Of a stretch of DNA of 64,000 bases, positions 50,060 through 60,935 are shown one piece after another. Numbering within the stretch: position 1 is the stretch's first letter; each line of letters begins with the position of its first letter. The notes below the pieces were generated by a model that was not told where the DNA came from, ran no database searches, and saw only the letters and a program-made list of their open reading frames with translations. Position numbers and translations under genes: made by a program. Origin of the DNA: Paraferrimonas sp. SM1919 (GTDB taxonomy: Bacteria > Pseudomonadota > Gammaproteobacteria > Enterobacterales > Shewanellaceae); NCBI RefSeq assembly GCF_010993985.1, contig NZ_WINH01000006.1, positions 62,001 to 126,000 of the forward strand, given 5' to 3'.

Positions 50060-51265
50060 TTACAGCTCCGTAATCGTAATAGTGCCGGTGACCAAACCAT
50101 CATTTTGACTCATTGAACCCACCTTTAATTTAAAGTTCTGAGCAGCTAACTGTTGGAATGCTTCTACCTCAGCAAAGCTGTTAGCGCTAACTTGCAACCT
50201 GAGTTCATTACGTTTGTTATCAAAGCGCATGCCTGTTGGCTTTAATTGCTTAACCTGGGAAAACGCCTGGCTAAGCTGTTCTAACATTGACAGGAATTGC
50301 CCACCACCATTACCGCCATTGAGTTCTGATAATTTTTTGTCTATTTGCCTCTTTACCCCAATTATCCTTTTCTCTTGGGGAAACAACTGCCTATATGTAG
50401 CTTCCGCTTGTTCTTTATAGGCTTGTGCTTGCTGGTTATAGTGGTATTGATTAACGCCCTTGTTAACCAAGGCTAGCCCCAGACAAACACTGGCCGCAAT
50501 AGCGACCTTTTTCCAAGGAAGTAAGTAATTACTAAAGTCACTCTTAGGTGCATAAACCCCTGATAATAAATTAATATCAACCTGGTCGACACCTTTAGCA
50601 AGTAATAACATTGGTAAATCGAGCTGTTGTTGCTCTACCGACATCATGGGCACTTCAAGAGGTGAATACGCCTCAATTACTGGAATCGGTTGCTCATCGT
50701 TAATCGCGGCTTTAACCGTTCGTTGAGCGACCATAGGAAACCAGTCAGGTGCGATTACCATACCTTTAGACTTAGCAGTCTTAATGAGATACTTGCCGTT
50801 TATCTCTAACACACTCCAGCAACCCATTTCTGGAGTTGGCAGCGCTAATGCGTCTGGCACAATGCGGTTTGGTTGGATTTGAGCATCAGCCAACCAGCTC
50901 AACCAAAGTTGCATCTGCTGGTGATTAACCACACAAACATCAACTTGATTATTTACTACCTTAGTCGCACAAAAATGTAATTGCTCAACACTTTCAGATA
51001 GCTCATCTTCAAGCATAAAAGGTAACGCCTTAAGCGCTTGGCGAGTTCCTTTCTCAGGCAATTGAGCACTTAAAATAGAGGTCGTCTGTGTTGGTATCAA
51101 TACATCAACAGGTTTATCAAGGGCATGGCCTTTAAGCCTATTTAATTCTTGGATATTAACCAACTCACCTGATGCAATAATTTCTTGCTCAGCATGGTTG
51201 TAAACCATCCAGTTACAGCTTTGATTAGGCTGCGCAGGTAAATGCAGATATAAACGCTCACTCAT
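50060..51265 (-). CDS. gspL: Type II secretion protein GspL
   Basis: A 401-aa bitopic platform protein linking the GspE ATPase to the membrane. The cytoplasmic actin-like domain is residues 1-~240 (LMP..LPFMLEDELSE), the membrane helix about 250-268 (VAIAASVCLGLALVN), and the periplasmic domain is C-terminal. It overlaps gspK by 4 nt. Confidence 0.93.
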   Translation of the reverse strand: MSERLYLHLPAQPNQSCNWMVYNHAEQEIIASGELVNIQELNRLKGHALDKPVDVLIPTQTTSILSAQLPEKGTRQALKALPFMLEDELSESVEQLHFCATKVVNNQVDVCVVNHQQMQLWLSWLADAQIQPNRIVPDALALPTPEMGCWSVLEINGKYLIKTAKSKGMVIAPDWFPMVAQRTVKAAINDEQPIPVIEAYSPLEVPMMSVEQQQLDLPMLLLAKGVDQVDINLLSGVYAPKSDFSNYLLPWKKVAIAASVCLGLALVNKGVNQYHYNQQAQAYKEQAEATYRQLFPQEKRIIGVKRQIDKKLSELNGGNGGGQFLSMLEQLSQAFSQVKQLKPTGMRFDNKRNELRLQVSANSFAEVEAFQQLAAQNFKLKVGSMSQNDGLVTGTITITEL

Positions 51266-52245
51266 TGCTGCCCTCCTAATTGGCGACTTAACACTTTCAT
51301 TTGATTGTTATTACTCTTTTTTAAAATGCTGCTGAGCAAAAATACATTCCCATCAATTTGGACACCAGCTTGCAGCTCAAAATAGTCGCTGCTGATCACC
51401 AAAGTACTCTTTACGTTGGCCTCTAAGGCATTGCTATCAACCCCAGAGTCTTGCCAAAAATCATTGAGACTATCCCAACCCTCAGCCGGTCTGCGACTGA
51501 TAATATTCGCAGCTTCATCAACAGTCACAGCACCAAGTAGCATTGCCGATAGTATTGCCCCGTGCTCTTGATCAAGGGTATTCACATTTAACACTTGCGA
51601 CTGGTTGCCAGGGATAGCACACACCAAATCCTTGATCGCAAAATAGGTTCGTTCATTTATACCTAAAATCGATCTCAATTCACTTTTATGTTGTAGTAAG
51701 GTATTCGCTGCTCGATATGGAATTGGCCTTGCTTCATAGTCAGCATCTTCTGCTCCATAAGGCGCGGTTTCTGAATCTGAATCCACAAAATCCGCAATCC
51801 CATGGCTTAGCTGTTCTGCTGCCGCACCGTTTAACTGCAAAGATTCTAATAGACTCTGAAGCTGTCTTGTAGCTAGTGCCTGCTTAGACAACTGTTGTTC
51901 GGCATTGCTCGGGGCTTGCGCTAATGCATTGACATTAAAGCAAGCGCGCATATCTTTAATCTTACCTGCAAGTTGTGCCTCATCAACTGGAAAAACAATA
52001 TTGTCACTGGCCCAAAATTGCTGCAAATTAACCTTTCCTTTAGCATCATCTAAATCTTGTTTAAGCACTTTTTTAGCAAGTTCTTCAGCAGAAATGGCAT
52101 ACCAATATCCCTGCTCATTGTTCGCCATATGCATGGTGCGCTTGAGGGCTAATTGAGTACGACCGGATATTTCTACCGCCACTGTGGCTAAAATAGCCAT
52201 CACCATCAGCACCAGTAACAGGGCAACCCCTGTTTGCTTATTCAT
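51262..52245 (-). CDS. gspK: Type II secretion minor pseudopilin GspK
   Basis: The 327-aa pseudopilus tip protein. The ATG at 52245 gives MNKQTGVALLLVLMVMAIL, with the prepilin cleavage after Gly and no Glu+5, the usual GspK exception; the 35 upstream in-frame codons lie in gspJ and are rejected. A large alpha domain inserted in the pilin fold carries ADFVDSDSETAPYGAED. It overlaps gspJ by 8 nt. Confidence 0.94.
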   Translation of the reverse strand: MNKQTGVALLLVLMVMAILATVAVEISGRTQLALKRTMHMANNEQGYWYAISAEELAKKVLKQDLDDAKGKVNLQQFWASDNIVFPVDEAQLAGKIKDMRACFNVNALAQAPSNAEQQLSKQALATRQLQSLLESLQLNGAAAEQLSHGIADFVDSDSETAPYGAEDADYEARPIPYRAANTLLQHKSELRSILGINERTYFAIKDLVCAIPGNQSQVLNVNTLDQEHGAILSAMLLGAVTVDEAANIISRRPAEGWDSLNDFWQDSGVDSNALEANVKSTLVISSDYFELQAGVQIDGNVFLLSSILKKSNNNQMKVLSRQLGGQQ

Positions 52246-52960
52246 TGACAGCCCCGCCTGCACCGTTAGGATTGTTTGGGTCGCTATTCCCATCTGGGTT
52301 TTGCTCACCTTCCCCAGCTTCGTTATATTGTTGCTCGGCCACATCAGCACTTAACATGGCATCAGGCAGTAAAAACTTCCTTAACAGCTTATGATTATTT
52401 TCAAACTCTATCTCAATGGCCACACCTTGGGGCAAATTAAGCATATCGGTTTTATTTTGCCAACTGCCATCTAAAAAGAAAGCATAATTAACCTCAAGCA
52501 CACCCTCAAGCAACACAGTCACAAAAGGCTCGACCCCAGTAACTGCTTCTGGATAAATATAATGTAAGCGTTCAAGTTTATTTTCCCTAACCCGATAAGC
52601 GACGCTTTGCAAAGATCCCCTAGGTAACATGCCATCACCATTAGACCAGCCCAAGCGGTGGAAAATTAATTCCTGGGAGTCTGAATCGAGCATTCCAGTA
52701 CCATGCATAAATACTTGGGTACCATGTTCTTCTTCACCCCGAAAAGTACGAGCGACCATTTGCCCCAAGTCTCGCTCAATTACGGACATCCCCTGTTGCC
52801 AACCTTTTAGGCGAACTTCAAATGCCTTACTTTTATCATTATTATTAACTACCGTGCTCAGTACACTATTAGTAGCTAAACCAATCATGGCCAGAATCGC
52901 AATAGCAATGATCACCTCAATTAGGGTGAACCCCTGCTGCTTAGTTGTTATCGCTGACAT
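52238..52960 (-). CDS. gspJ: Type II secretion minor pseudopilin GspJ
   Basis: A 240-aa minor pseudopilin with the cleavage site KQQGFTLIEVIIAIAILAM. A C-terminal tail rich in Asn, Gly, Glu and Pro extends past the core. It overlaps gspI by 20 nt and gspK by 8 nt, so it is coupled on both sides. Forms the tip complex with GspI and GspK. Confidence 0.94.
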   Translation of the reverse strand: MSAITTKQQGFTLIEVIIAIAILAMIGLATNSVLSTVVNNNDKSKAFEVRLKGWQQGMSVIERDLGQMVARTFRGEEEHGTQVFMHGTGMLDSDSQELIFHRLGWSNGDGMLPRGSLQSVAYRVRENKLERLHYIYPEAVTGVEPFVTVLLEGVLEVNYAFFLDGSWQNKTDMLNLPQGVAIEIEFENNHKLLRKFLLPDAMLSADVAEQQYNEAGEGEQNPDGNSDPNNPNGAGGAVNE

Positions 52961-53309
52961 AACTACTCAGTTCTACAACCACAGGATTCATATTTTGATT
53001 CGGACTCACGCTAATATTAATACGGCGGAACTTGTCATCCATGGTTTTTACTACATTTTGGCGCCAATACCAGGTCTCACCCAACTGTTCGACTTCGCCA
53101 CGTTTCTCACCAATAGCGGGAAATTTCTCGGTCAGTCTAATTTCAACCATTTGATTATTGGCTACCCAACTAGCGAAGGTGCGCTGTTCAAGTTTAGGAA
53201 GGTTGCGTGTCTGGGTCGATAAAGAAGACATTACTGCACTGGCCGCAGTAGCAAATACCGCCATCGCCACTAACACTTCTAGCAAGGTTAAGCCCTGTTG
53301 CTTCGCCAT
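52941..53309 (-). CDS. gspI: Type II secretion minor pseudopilin GspI
   Basis: A 122-aa minor pseudopilin that nucleates the tip. Prepilin site KQQGLTLLEVLVAMAVFA, then the conserved WVANNQMVEIRL. It shares one base with the gspH stop and overlaps gspJ by 20 nt. Confidence 0.94.
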   Translation of the reverse strand: MAKQQGLTLLEVLVAMAVFATAASAVMSSLSTQTRNLPKLEQRTFASWVANNQMVEIRLTEKFPAIGEKRGEVEQLGETWYWRQNVVKTMDDKFRRINISVSPNQNMNPVVVELSSYVSDNN

Positions 53310-53953
53310 CAGCTTTCGTCCTCTAACTCACGACCCACTTTAACTCTTCCCATAGCATCAACATTGACCGCCTGCCAAATAGTGTCATCTTCTTGCCAAG
53401 ACAGGACTAACTCAAAGGCACTCATTTCACCACTGGGTAAAATCAAAATTTGTGGTTCAACTTTCTTCTGCTTCTTTTGCCCATTAAAGCTAGCCTCTTC
53501 AAATGTCGACTCCCCAAGCCATGACTCCTCATCTTGCTCTTGTTCGGCTAAGGCTAGTCCTTCTACCTTTAACTGAGCAATCACCCCTTCAGCTAAGCGA
53601 CTTTCAGCACGCATGGAAGGGTGATCAAATGCAATCCATTTAGGTTGTTCTTTTGAGGTTAACCCCTGGGAGCTAGAATTGGATTCAGGCTTGGCAAAAG
53701 GCTGATAATCTGGATTACGCACAACTAATTGGTAGCTATAGTCATCCATTTCTATGCCTAAAATCAGTCCGCCTAATACCGCCTGTTGAGAAGCGGATTC
53801 TAAAATAGCAGCAAGCTTTTTGGCTTCTTTATCAACTAACTGTTGTTCTTGGTCTGCAGCAAAATTTAAGCTCACCGTCATTGCGGCTAGTGACATAATT
53901 AATACCACTAACAATATTTCCAGTAATGTAAAACCTTGCTGCTTAACTTTCAT
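53309..53953 (-). CDS. gspH: Type II secretion minor pseudopilin GspH
   Basis: A 214-aa pseudopilin. The ATG at 53953 gives MKVKQQGFTLLEILLVVLIM with a normal prepilin site; the frame upstream to 54034 lies within gspG and is rejected. A Glu/Gln/Ser-rich insertion (EQEQDEESWLGESTF region) makes it longer than many GspH proteins. 1 nt from gspG. Confidence 0.92.
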   Translation of the reverse strand: MKVKQQGFTLLEILLVVLIMSLAAMTVSLNFAADQEQQLVDKEAKKLAAILESASQQAVLGGLILGIEMDDYSYQLVVRNPDYQPFAKPESNSSSQGLTSKEQPKWIAFDHPSMRAESRLAEGVIAQLKVEGLALAEQEQDEESWLGESTFEEASFNGQKKQKKVEPQILILPSGEMSAFELVLSWQEDDTIWQAVNVDAMGRVKVGRELEDES

Positions 53954-53954
53954 A

Positions 53955-54395
53955 TTAGTTGTCTTGTAGGTTCCAGTTACCAATATCGTCTTCAGTACCC
54001 ACTTCCATATCTGGACCTGCACTAAAAATGTCAATCACGCCATTTTCACCAGGGCTTACCAGGTAATAATCACCACCCCAAGGATCCTGAGGCAGACGCA
54101 TAATGTAACCACCTTCAGTATAATTGCGTGGCTCTGGAGAAATACTTGGCTTCTCGATTAGCGCTTCTAGACCCTGTTCAGTGGTTGGGTAACGACTGTT
54201 ATCTAGCTTGTACATGTTGAGCGCTGATTCTAAGGTCGTGATATCGGTAACCGTTTTTTGGCGATCAGCCTTTTCCTTGTTGCCAAGCACGTTAGGCGCC
54301 ACAATGGCCCCTAATAGACCGATAATTACTAGCACTACCATGACTTCTAGTAAGGTAAAACCCTGTTGTTTGTTAGCTTTTTTACGACTTTTCAT
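53955..54395 (-). CDS. gspG: Type II secretion major pseudopilin GspG
   Basis: The 146-aa main pseudopilus subunit. Prepilin site NKQQGFTLLEVMVVLVIIGL, then the family block YKLDNSRYPTTEQGLEALI, PQDPWGGDYY and a calcium-site loop ending SAGPDMEVGTEDDIGNW. 10 nt after gspF. Confidence 0.97.
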   Translation of the reverse strand: MKSRKKANKQQGFTLLEVMVVLVIIGLLGAIVAPNVLGNKEKADRQKTVTDITTLESALNMYKLDNSRYPTTEQGLEALIEKPSISPEPRNYTEGGYIMRLPQDPWGGDYYLVSPGENGVIDIFSAGPDMEVGTEDDIGNWNLQDN

Positions 54396-54405
54396 ATTGT
54401 TCTCA

Positions 54406-55647
54406 CTAATTCATTAAATTATTTAATTCGATAATTGGCAGTAGAATTGCCATCACAATAGACAGCACCATACCGGCCATGATCAGCACTAATACTGGCT
54501 GGAAAATCCCTAATGCAATTTGCACTTGAGCCTCAAACTGCTTGTCTTGGTTATCGGCTGCACGGCCGAGCATTTGTTCCAGCTCCCCCGACTTTTCACC
54601 CGATGCCACCATATAAATCATCATAGGTGGGAACAATCCGGTATCAAGCAATGCCGCCCGTAAACTTGTGCCCTCACGTACTCTAGCAGTAGCATCCTTA
54701 ACCAACTCTTTAGCCTTGGTATTCGCTAAAACCTGTGAAGCAATTTGCATCGCCTCCAATAAGGGCACAGCACTGGCCGTTAAGATACTTAGAGTGTGGG
54801 CGAAGCGAGAAGTTTCCAAGCTTGAAGACACTTTACCAATAACCGGTAATTTAAGCTTTCTAGCATCCCATGCCAGCCTAATCTCAGGCTTCATTAATAA
54901 TCGGTTAATCGTGACCATAGCAATCAGCATGAGCACCAGAAACAGCAGCCCCCAATCTAGAATAAAATCACTAAGGGCAATCATCACCTGAGTAATTTGT
55001 GGCAGGTCTTGGCCCATATGCATAAACTGGCCAACAACATCTGGAACTACGGTTGCTAACAAAAAGGCGACCACGGACACAGCAACTATGGTCAACATTG
55101 CAGGATATACCATAGCTTGGGTGATAGTGGACTTCATCGCTTGACGTCGCTCGGTATAATCAGCAAGACGATTTAGTACCACCTCTAAGTGGCCTGATTT
55201 TTCACCTGATGCCACCATGGCCACAAACAATTGGTCAAACACATGGGGGTAGTCAGCCAAAGCTTCAGCAAGGGAATACCCCTCCACCACACGCGAACGC
55301 ACAGACATCATCATGCTCGAAAGCTTATCTTTCTCAACCTGCTGAGCCACCGCCTTTAAACACTCTTCAATCGGCATCCCGGCGCCAACCAAAGTAGCCA
55401 GCTGGCGTGTCAACAGCGCTAAATCAGCGGTAGATACCCGGGTTTTAAAACCCAGCTCTAGTTTAAAGCCAGAATCACTGCTTGAAGATTCTTTAGGCTT
55501 GGCTCTTGCTGAGGTTTCACTAAGACTCAACGGCATTAACCCCTGCTCTTTTAACTGTGAACGAGCCTGCCTAGAAGTATCTGCTTCTATAATGCCTTTT
55601 TTTTGCTTACCCTTAGCGTCGAGCGCTTTGTATTCAAACGCTGCCAC
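54406..55647 (-). CDS. gspF: Type II secretion inner-membrane platform protein GspF
   Basis: A 413-aa polytopic core of the export platform. Two homologous cytoplasmic T2SSF domains (LLTRQLATLVGAGMPIEECL and FAHTLSILTASAVPLLEAM) alternate with three membrane helices (for example MLTIVAVSVVAFLLATVV). Two GEKSG.LE motifs are present (VASGEKSGHLE and VASGEKSGELE). 2 nt after gspE. Confidence 0.96.
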   Translation of the reverse strand: MAAFEYKALDAKGKQKKGIIEADTSRQARSQLKEQGLMPLSLSETSARAKPKESSSSDSGFKLELGFKTRVSTADLALLTRQLATLVGAGMPIEECLKAVAQQVEKDKLSSMMMSVRSRVVEGYSLAEALADYPHVFDQLFVAMVASGEKSGHLEVVLNRLADYTERRQAMKSTITQAMVYPAMLTIVAVSVVAFLLATVVPDVVGQFMHMGQDLPQITQVMIALSDFILDWGLLFLVLMLIAMVTINRLLMKPEIRLAWDARKLKLPVIGKVSSSLETSRFAHTLSILTASAVPLLEAMQIASQVLANTKAKELVKDATARVREGTSLRAALLDTGLFPPMMIYMVASGEKSGELEQMLGRAADNQDKQFEAQVQIALGIFQPVLVLIMAGMVLSIVMAILLPIIELNNLMN

Positions 55648-55649
55648 TA

Positions 55650-57239
55650 TTATTCCTCTCTGGTCACACGCATGACTTCTTCAAGGGTAGTCTGACCTGC
55701 TAATACCTTTGAACAGCCATCTTGGCGAATACTTGGGGTTTGGGTACGAATATATTTTTCAATGGCCATTTCACCGCCACCATCATGAATTAGTTGACGT
55801 ACGGTTTCGTCAACCACCAATAACTCATGAATACCAGTACGGCCTTTATAACCATGCTGATTACATTCTTCACAGCCATTAGCGCGGTAAATAATCACCT
55901 CGCCTTCATCGTCACTGCAACCTAACAATTCACGCTCACCAGCATCGGCAACATGTGGCAACTTACAAGTTGGACACAGGGTACGAATAAGTCGCTGGGC
56001 GAGCACCCCTAGGAGTGAAGACGAAACAAGAAATGGCTCAACGCCCATATCTTGCAGACGAGTAATCGAACCTGAAGCGGTATTCGTATGCAGCGTCGAC
56101 ATTACCAAGTGACCCGTTAATGAAGCCTGTACCGCAATCGCACCGGTTTCTAGGTCACGAATTTCACCCACCATTACCACATCAGGGTCCTGACGCAAAA
56201 TGGCTTTTAGACCACGAGCAAAGGTCATATCCACCTTAGTATTTACTTGGGTTTGACCAATGCCTTCGATATCATATTCAATCGGATCTTCAACGGTAAG
56301 AATGTTTAAGTCACGGCAATTAATCTCGTTAATGCCCGCATATAGGGTGGTTGATTTACCCGAACCCGTAGGGCCGGTAACCAGAATAATACCGTGGGGC
56401 TTTCTGATAAGCGCGTTAAATTCTTGGCGAATCGAGTCGCTCATGCCAAGTTGCTTTAACACTAGGCGGCCGGCATTTTTATCAAGCAAACGCAATACTA
56501 CCCGTTCACCATGGCTAGAAGGCATGGTAGAAACACGTAAATCTACCGCGCGACCACCGATACGTAATGAGATACGACCATCCTGAGGCACACGTTTTTC
56601 AGCAATATCAAGCTTAGCCATTACCTTAATACGGGAAACCAATAGGTTGGATAGTTTACGGTTTGGCCTTAACACCTCACGCAAAACACCATCCACACGG
56701 AAGCGAACAATCAATTGTTGCTCATAAGTCTCAATGTGAATATCAGAGGCTTCTTCCTTAATCGCCTCAGATAATAAGGCGTTGATTAGACGAATAATGG
56801 GCGCATCATCTTCAGACTCAAGTAAGTCTTCGGTTTGCGGCATTTCTTCGGCAAGGGTGAATAAATCCATCTCATTGCCAATGTCTTCCATCATCTGCTG
56901 GGCCTCTGAAGAGTCTTGCTGATAAGCTTCAGTAAGAATTTTTTCAAACTCTACCGCATCAACCTCTTCTAAAGGCAATGCTTGGCCAGCATGTCGACAG
57001 GCTTCAAGTAACGCTGAAATTTCAGTTTTCTCGGTATGAAAAATGGTCAGAGGCAGTTCACCTTGCTGCCCACGATAAAATGTCAACTGATGGTTTTTGG
57101 CAAACAAAAAAGGAAGTTTATCTGCTGCTAATACTTCCACCGAATCAATTTCGAGGGTTTCCTCTGCTGCAACACCAAGATGAAGAGCATCCTTTTCATC
57201 ATGGCTAACTTGTAAATGACCTTGGTTATCTTCAGTCAT
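55650..57239 (-). CDS. gspE: Type II secretion ATPase GspE
   Basis: The 529-aa hexameric traffic ATPase. The ATG at 57239 is chosen (GGTGATGATA before it; overlaps the gspD stop by 8 nt). N-terminal GspL-binding domain, then Walker [10 protein letters not shown] (about residues 288-296), Asp box, Walker [10 protein letters not shown], the His box LHTNTASG, and a four-cysteine zinc motif (CPTC ... CEEC). Typical for the family. Confidence 0.96.
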   Translation of the reverse strand: MTEDNQGHLQVSHDEKDALHLGVAAEETLEIDSVEVLAADKLPFLFAKNHQLTFYRGQQGELPLTIFHTEKTEISALLEACRHAGQALPLEEVDAVEFEKILTEAYQQDSSEAQQMMEDIGNEMDLFTLAEEMPQTEDLLESEDDAPIIRLINALLSEAIKEEASDIHIETYEQQLIVRFRVDGVLREVLRPNRKLSNLLVSRIKVMAKLDIAEKRVPQDGRISLRIGGRAVDLRVSTMPSSHGERVVLRLLDKNAGRLVLKQLGMSDSIRQEFNALIRKPHGIILVTGPTGSGKSTTLYAGINEINCRDLNILTVEDPIEYDIEGIGQTQVNTKVDMTFARGLKAILRQDPDVVMVGEIRDLETGAIAVQASLTGHLVMSTLHTNTASGSITRLQDMGVEPFLVSSSLLGVLAQRLIRTLCPTCKLPHVADAGERELLGCSDDEGEVIIYRANGCEECNQHGYKGRTGIHELLVVDETVRQLIHDGGGEMAIEKYIRTQTPSIRQDGCSKVLAGQTTLEEVMRVTREE

Positions 57240-59352
57240 TATCATCACCGTGTTGTGGTTTGTCCGTGATTACTTTTAAAGCAGGTTCGCTGTCACGAAT
57301 ACGCGTTTCCAGGCCATCTCCAGATTGATACCCTTCCAGCACCTTTTTTACCCCTTCTGGAATATCATCTTCCGGGTTCCATTCATCAAGAATTGGAGGA
57401 GTGACTTTTGGCATTAGGTTTACGCCACGCTCTTGCTGCTCAAGTTGCACACCACGGAAATAGTTGTACTTCCGACCTGCAATTCCTTGCATAGTTACGT
57501 CATCACGGATAATGGTTGGTTTAATAAATACCATTAAGTTTTTCTTAGTCACACCTGAAGAACTTGAACGGAATAAGTGACCAATAATTGGAATGTCTCC
57601 AAGGAATGGTACTTTTTGAACCGATTCTTGTACCGCTTCTTGTAATAGACCACCTAGTACTACGATTTTGCCTGAGTCGGCCATCACCGTAGTGGTTAAA
57701 CGGCGAGTACCAAAGGTTACATCCACCGATGTTTTACCATTAATATTTGATACTTCCTGTTCAATGGTTAGCTTAACCCCTGAACCTTCGTTAATCTGCG
57801 GAATAACCTTAAGCTTGATACCGACTTCTTTACGCTCAACCGTTTGGAATGGGTTTGAATTTGAAGAGCTAGCAGTAGAACCGGTCAAAATAGGCACTTC
57901 ATCGCCCACGACAAATGACGCTTCTTGGTTGTCTAGGGTAGTAATAGAAGGCGTTGCTAGTACGTTAGAATTAGTGTCACTGGAAACCGCTTGCACTAAG
58001 GCGCCAAAGTCACCAAAGGCCACACCCCAGGCCATACCATTAACCTTACCTAGAGCCTGAGCCAGCAAGCTAATATCCCCTCGCTGATCAGGATTATTAG
58101 TACAGTTTTCTGCACCACTGGCGGTCACTGTACAAGTATTATTTGCTTTCTTAGGCTGAGCCTGCCAAATGCCTGCACCAATCTCACCAATGGTAGGCCC
58201 TAAGTTATTAAACTGAGTACCTGCACCAGCTGTCGTTGCCCACTGAATGCCGAAACCTACGTCATCACCTTCAGCCACTTCTACAATAATTGCTTCCACC
58301 AATACCTGGGCACGGCGCACGTCTAACTGACGAATAACACTATCTAGGGTGCGCATTTGATCAGGTTCAGCATTAATCACTAGTGCATTAGTTTCATCGT
58401 GAGAAACAATGGTTATACGATTTCTGGATGAATTCTTAGTCGTTTTGGGCTCACCATTATTTTCTAGGGTTTCAGCAAAGCCTGATAATACTTTTACAAG
58501 GTCTTCAGCCTTAGCGTATTTAAGGTAAACCACCTTAGTGTTACCTGTGGTCTTTAGTTCACCATCTAAGGTTTCAATTAAATTTCTTACTCGGGCACGG
58601 CTCTTTTCATCACCACTAACAATCACTGCGTTAGTACGCTCATCAGCAACAACCTTAGGGCTTTGGCCGGGACTTGCCCCTTTAGCTCCAGAGCTGCGAT
58701 ACAAAGTATCAATGATACGCACCATCTCTCCCGCACTGGCATGGCGTAATTGCACCACATCCATAGCAGTATCACCTTGCAAGTCGACTCGTTTAACGAT
58801 TTCAACTAACTTATTTACGGTGGCTGCACGACCGGTGATCATCAATACATTAGAAGGATCATAGTTCACCACGTTACCGCCGCCGGCGTTGTCATTAAGC
58901 TGGCGTAACAATGGCGCAAGTTGCTTGGCCTCAACATTATATAGAGGCACAATGCGAGTCACCATTTCATCGCCGATACCAGGGGCGTTATCATCAGCGA
59001 CTCTAATATTAGAAAGCTTAGCGTCTTTATCTTTAACAACTTTAATGATGTTGTTATCCATCTCGACTATTGCAAAGCCATAGACTTGAAGTACATTTAA
59101 GAAAAATTGATAGTACTGTTCATCATTGAGCAGATCATAACTGCGAACATTAATCTTGCCACGAACGGTGGGATCTACGATTATGGTTTTGTTTAGGTTT
59201 TTACCAACAATATTAATAAACTCTTGTACATCCGTACCTTTAAAGTTGGCGGCATATTGTTGAGCATACACCGGTAAGGATGCCGCGCCTAAAACGCTTG
59301 CGCCCAGCAACATAGATGCGCAAAACTGTTTGCCTATCCTTGTAATTGTCAT
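57232..59352 (-). CDS. gspD: Type II secretion secretin GspD
   Basis: The 706-aa subunit of the outer-membrane channel. The ATG at 59352 (GAGGAA box) begins the signal peptide ([17 protein letters not shown]); the frame to 59400 overlaps gspC and is rejected. N0 domain ([14 protein letters not shown]), N1-N3 repeats, then the secretin domain with [17 protein letters not shown] and the [16 protein letters not shown] signature. The C-terminal S domain is acidic. 16 nt after gspC. Confidence 0.96.
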   Translation of the reverse strand: MTITRIGKQFCASMLLGASVLGAASLPVYAQQYAANFKGTDVQEFINIVGKNLNKTIIVDPTVRGKINVRSYDLLNDEQYYQFFLNVLQVYGFAIVEMDNNIIKVVKDKDAKLSNIRVADDNAPGIGDEMVTRIVPLYNVEAKQLAPLLRQLNDNAGGGNVVNYDPSNVLMITGRAATVNKLVEIVKRVDLQGDTAMDVVQLRHASAGEMVRIIDTLYRSSGAKGASPGQSPKVVADERTNAVIVSGDEKSRARVRNLIETLDGELKTTGNTKVVYLKYAKAEDLVKVLSGFAETLENNGEPKTTKNSSRNRITIVSHDETNALVINAEPDQMRTLDSVIRQLDVRRAQVLVEAIIVEVAEGDDVGFGIQWATTAGAGTQFNNLGPTIGEIGAGIWQAQPKKANNTCTVTASGAENCTNNPDQRGDISLLAQALGKVNGMAWGVAFGDFGALVQAVSSDTNSNVLATPSITTLDNQEASFVVGDEVPILTGSTASSSNSNPFQTVERKEVGIKLKVIPQINEGSGVKLTIEQEVSNINGKTSVDVTFGTRRLTTTVMADSGKIVVLGGLLQEAVQESVQKVPFLGDIPIIGHLFRSSSSGVTKKNLMVFIKPTIIRDDVTMQGIAGRKYNYFRGVQLEQQERGVNLMPKVTPPILDEWNPEDDIPEGVKKVLEGYQSGDGLETRIRDSEPALKVITDKPQHGDDND

Positions 59353-59368
59353 GTTGTTCCTCAAATTC

Positions 59369-60286
59369 TTATTCTTGTGGCGCAGCCAATGAAATATCAA
59401 TCAACTGCCCTTGTCGTTCAACAATAATTGATACCTCTGATAATTCTCTTAATTGCCCCATCAACTCCATGGCCTGCATAGGGTCAGTGAGGTCGTAACC
59501 ATTGACCGATTTAGCCAAATCGTTGGCTTTGAAGCCTGCATCATAAAACAAATCTCTGTCTTGACCGGGATTCAAACGATAACCTTCCACACTGCCATCT
59601 TTGTTGGTTACTTTAGAAAACCTAAAATAATTACTAATGCTCGATGGATCTTGCAATAACTTTTCTTTGCTTTCTTTAATTCTTTTATAGACGTCAGAAT
59701 TGGGTAAGACTTTTGATTTTTCTTGAATTTTTGCTTGTTGCAACTGAGCATTCGAATCTGTGATTGCAGAAGTAAATGTCATCCCATCGAGCATGACCGT
59801 TTCAAGTTTTCCGCTATTATTAATAATGGCGCGGTCGGCAAATACTTCTGCTAGCGAAGCTCTGGTCGCTTTAATTTTATCCCCAATACTATAGGTTTCT
59901 TGAGAACCAGCAGATTCAATAATCGCTAAGCCATTAGATTCATTAGTGGAAGCCACTACCCCAGTCAATTGAATTGATAAGCTTGTTTTAGGTGCATCAA
60001 GTAAATCATTTTTAACAATTTGAGGCTTTTTTTCTACAACAGCAGCGCTTCCTTTTTCACCGAAAAGTTGTAATTTTTTTATATTTTCAATACTTACCTG
60101 CTCTACCTCGGTAACTGAGATCACAGGTTTCCAGGTTGTGGAGGTTTGGGTAGGCGTTATGACTTGCCACGTTAGCTGAGCCAATTGATAGAGGGCTAGT
60201 GTTGCAAATAGCAACACTCCAGCATTAATCACTGGCTCTTTAGGTAACGTTTTTAACTTGCTAATGACTGCTTGAACTTGTTCCAT
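59369..60286 (-). CDS. gspC: Type II secretion protein GspC
   Basis: A 305-aa bitopic protein connecting platform and secretin. One N-terminal helix (INAGVLLFATLALYQLAQL), the homology region (LSIQLTGVVASTNESNGLAI) and a C-terminal PDZ-like domain (YRLNPGQDRDLFYDAGFKAN, DLAKSVNGYDL). First gene of the operon. The 236-nt divergent gap to hslR should hold the promoters; GATCACA at 60362 is only a half CRP-like site. Confidence 0.94.
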   Translation of the reverse strand: MEQVQAVISKLKTLPKEPVINAGVLLFATLALYQLAQLTWQVITPTQTSTTWKPVISVTEVEQVSIENIKKLQLFGEKGSAAVVEKKPQIVKNDLLDAPKTSLSIQLTGVVASTNESNGLAIIESAGSQETYSIGDKIKATRASLAEVFADRAIINNSGKLETVMLDGMTFTSAITDSNAQLQQAKIQEKSKVLPNSDVYKRIKESKEKLLQDPSSISNYFRFSKVTNKDGSVEGYRLNPGQDRDLFYDAGFKANDLAKSVNGYDLTDPMQAMELMGQLRELSEVSIIVERQGQLIDISLAAPQE

Positions 60287-60522
60287 ATAATCGTGGGCTA
60301 CCCTTTAGCCGATAACTGTTTATTTTTTATTATTTGTTTCCCATATTACCTTGCCAAGTAGATCACAACAACCCCCAAATATCTCTTCAAACATGGCTTG
60401 TGGCTAAGATTTATGCTATTGTTGCGGGCATTATCGCTCGCGAGCTTGACCTCACATTTCTAAACAGTAAAACATATTGGCAAATACTTCCATATATGAC
60501 TTTATCTTTCTAATTAGGTTTC

Positions 60523-60927
60523 ATGAAAAGCATTCAAAATAGCAATAAAATACGCCTTGATAAATGGTTATGGGCCGTTCGTTTATACAAAACACGCTCC
60601 CTTTCTCAAGAAATGATCAATGGCGGCAAAGTCCACTATAATGGGCAAAGATGTAAACCCAGTAAAGAAGTTGAAATCGGCGCTAAAATTACCCTAAGGA
60701 TCGGCCATGATGAACGGGAAATTGAAGTGATAGAACTGGGGCACAAGCGTGTTTCCGCTCCAATCGCACAAGAAATGTATCGCGAGAGCGAACAATCACT
60801 TGCAAAACGTGAGGCAGCAGCAGCGGCTCGTAAAACTATGAATGCCGGCATGTCCCATAGCGATAGTCGACCTGATAAAAAACAGCGTAGACAAATTATT
60901 CGTTTTAAAAATCAAGACAATCTGTAG
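60523..60927 (+). CDS. hslR: Heat-shock protein 15, ribosome rescue factor HslR
   Basis: A 134-aa S4-domain RNA-binding protein that handles stalled 50S subunits carrying peptidyl-tRNA. It shows IRLDKWLWAVRLYKTRSL, the family opening, NGGKVHYNGQR, and a basic Lys/Arg-rich tail. 8 nt before hslO, with which it forms the usual heat-shock pair. No obvious sigma-32 promoter; TTGACC (60446) and TAAAAC (60468) may be a sigma-70 pair. Confidence 0.94.
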   Translation: MKSIQNSNKIRLDKWLWAVRLYKTRSLSQEMINGGKVHYNGQRCKPSKEVEIGAKITLRIGHDEREIEVIELGHKRVSAPIAQEMYRESEQSLAKREAAAAARKTMNAGMSHSDSRPDKKQRRQIIRFKNQDNL

Positions 60928-60935
60928 AGTAAAAG

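Noticed and set aside
60340..60380. CRP site upstream of gspC
   Set aside because: Only one half-site (GATCACA) matches; the other half is poor, so it is not listed as a feature.
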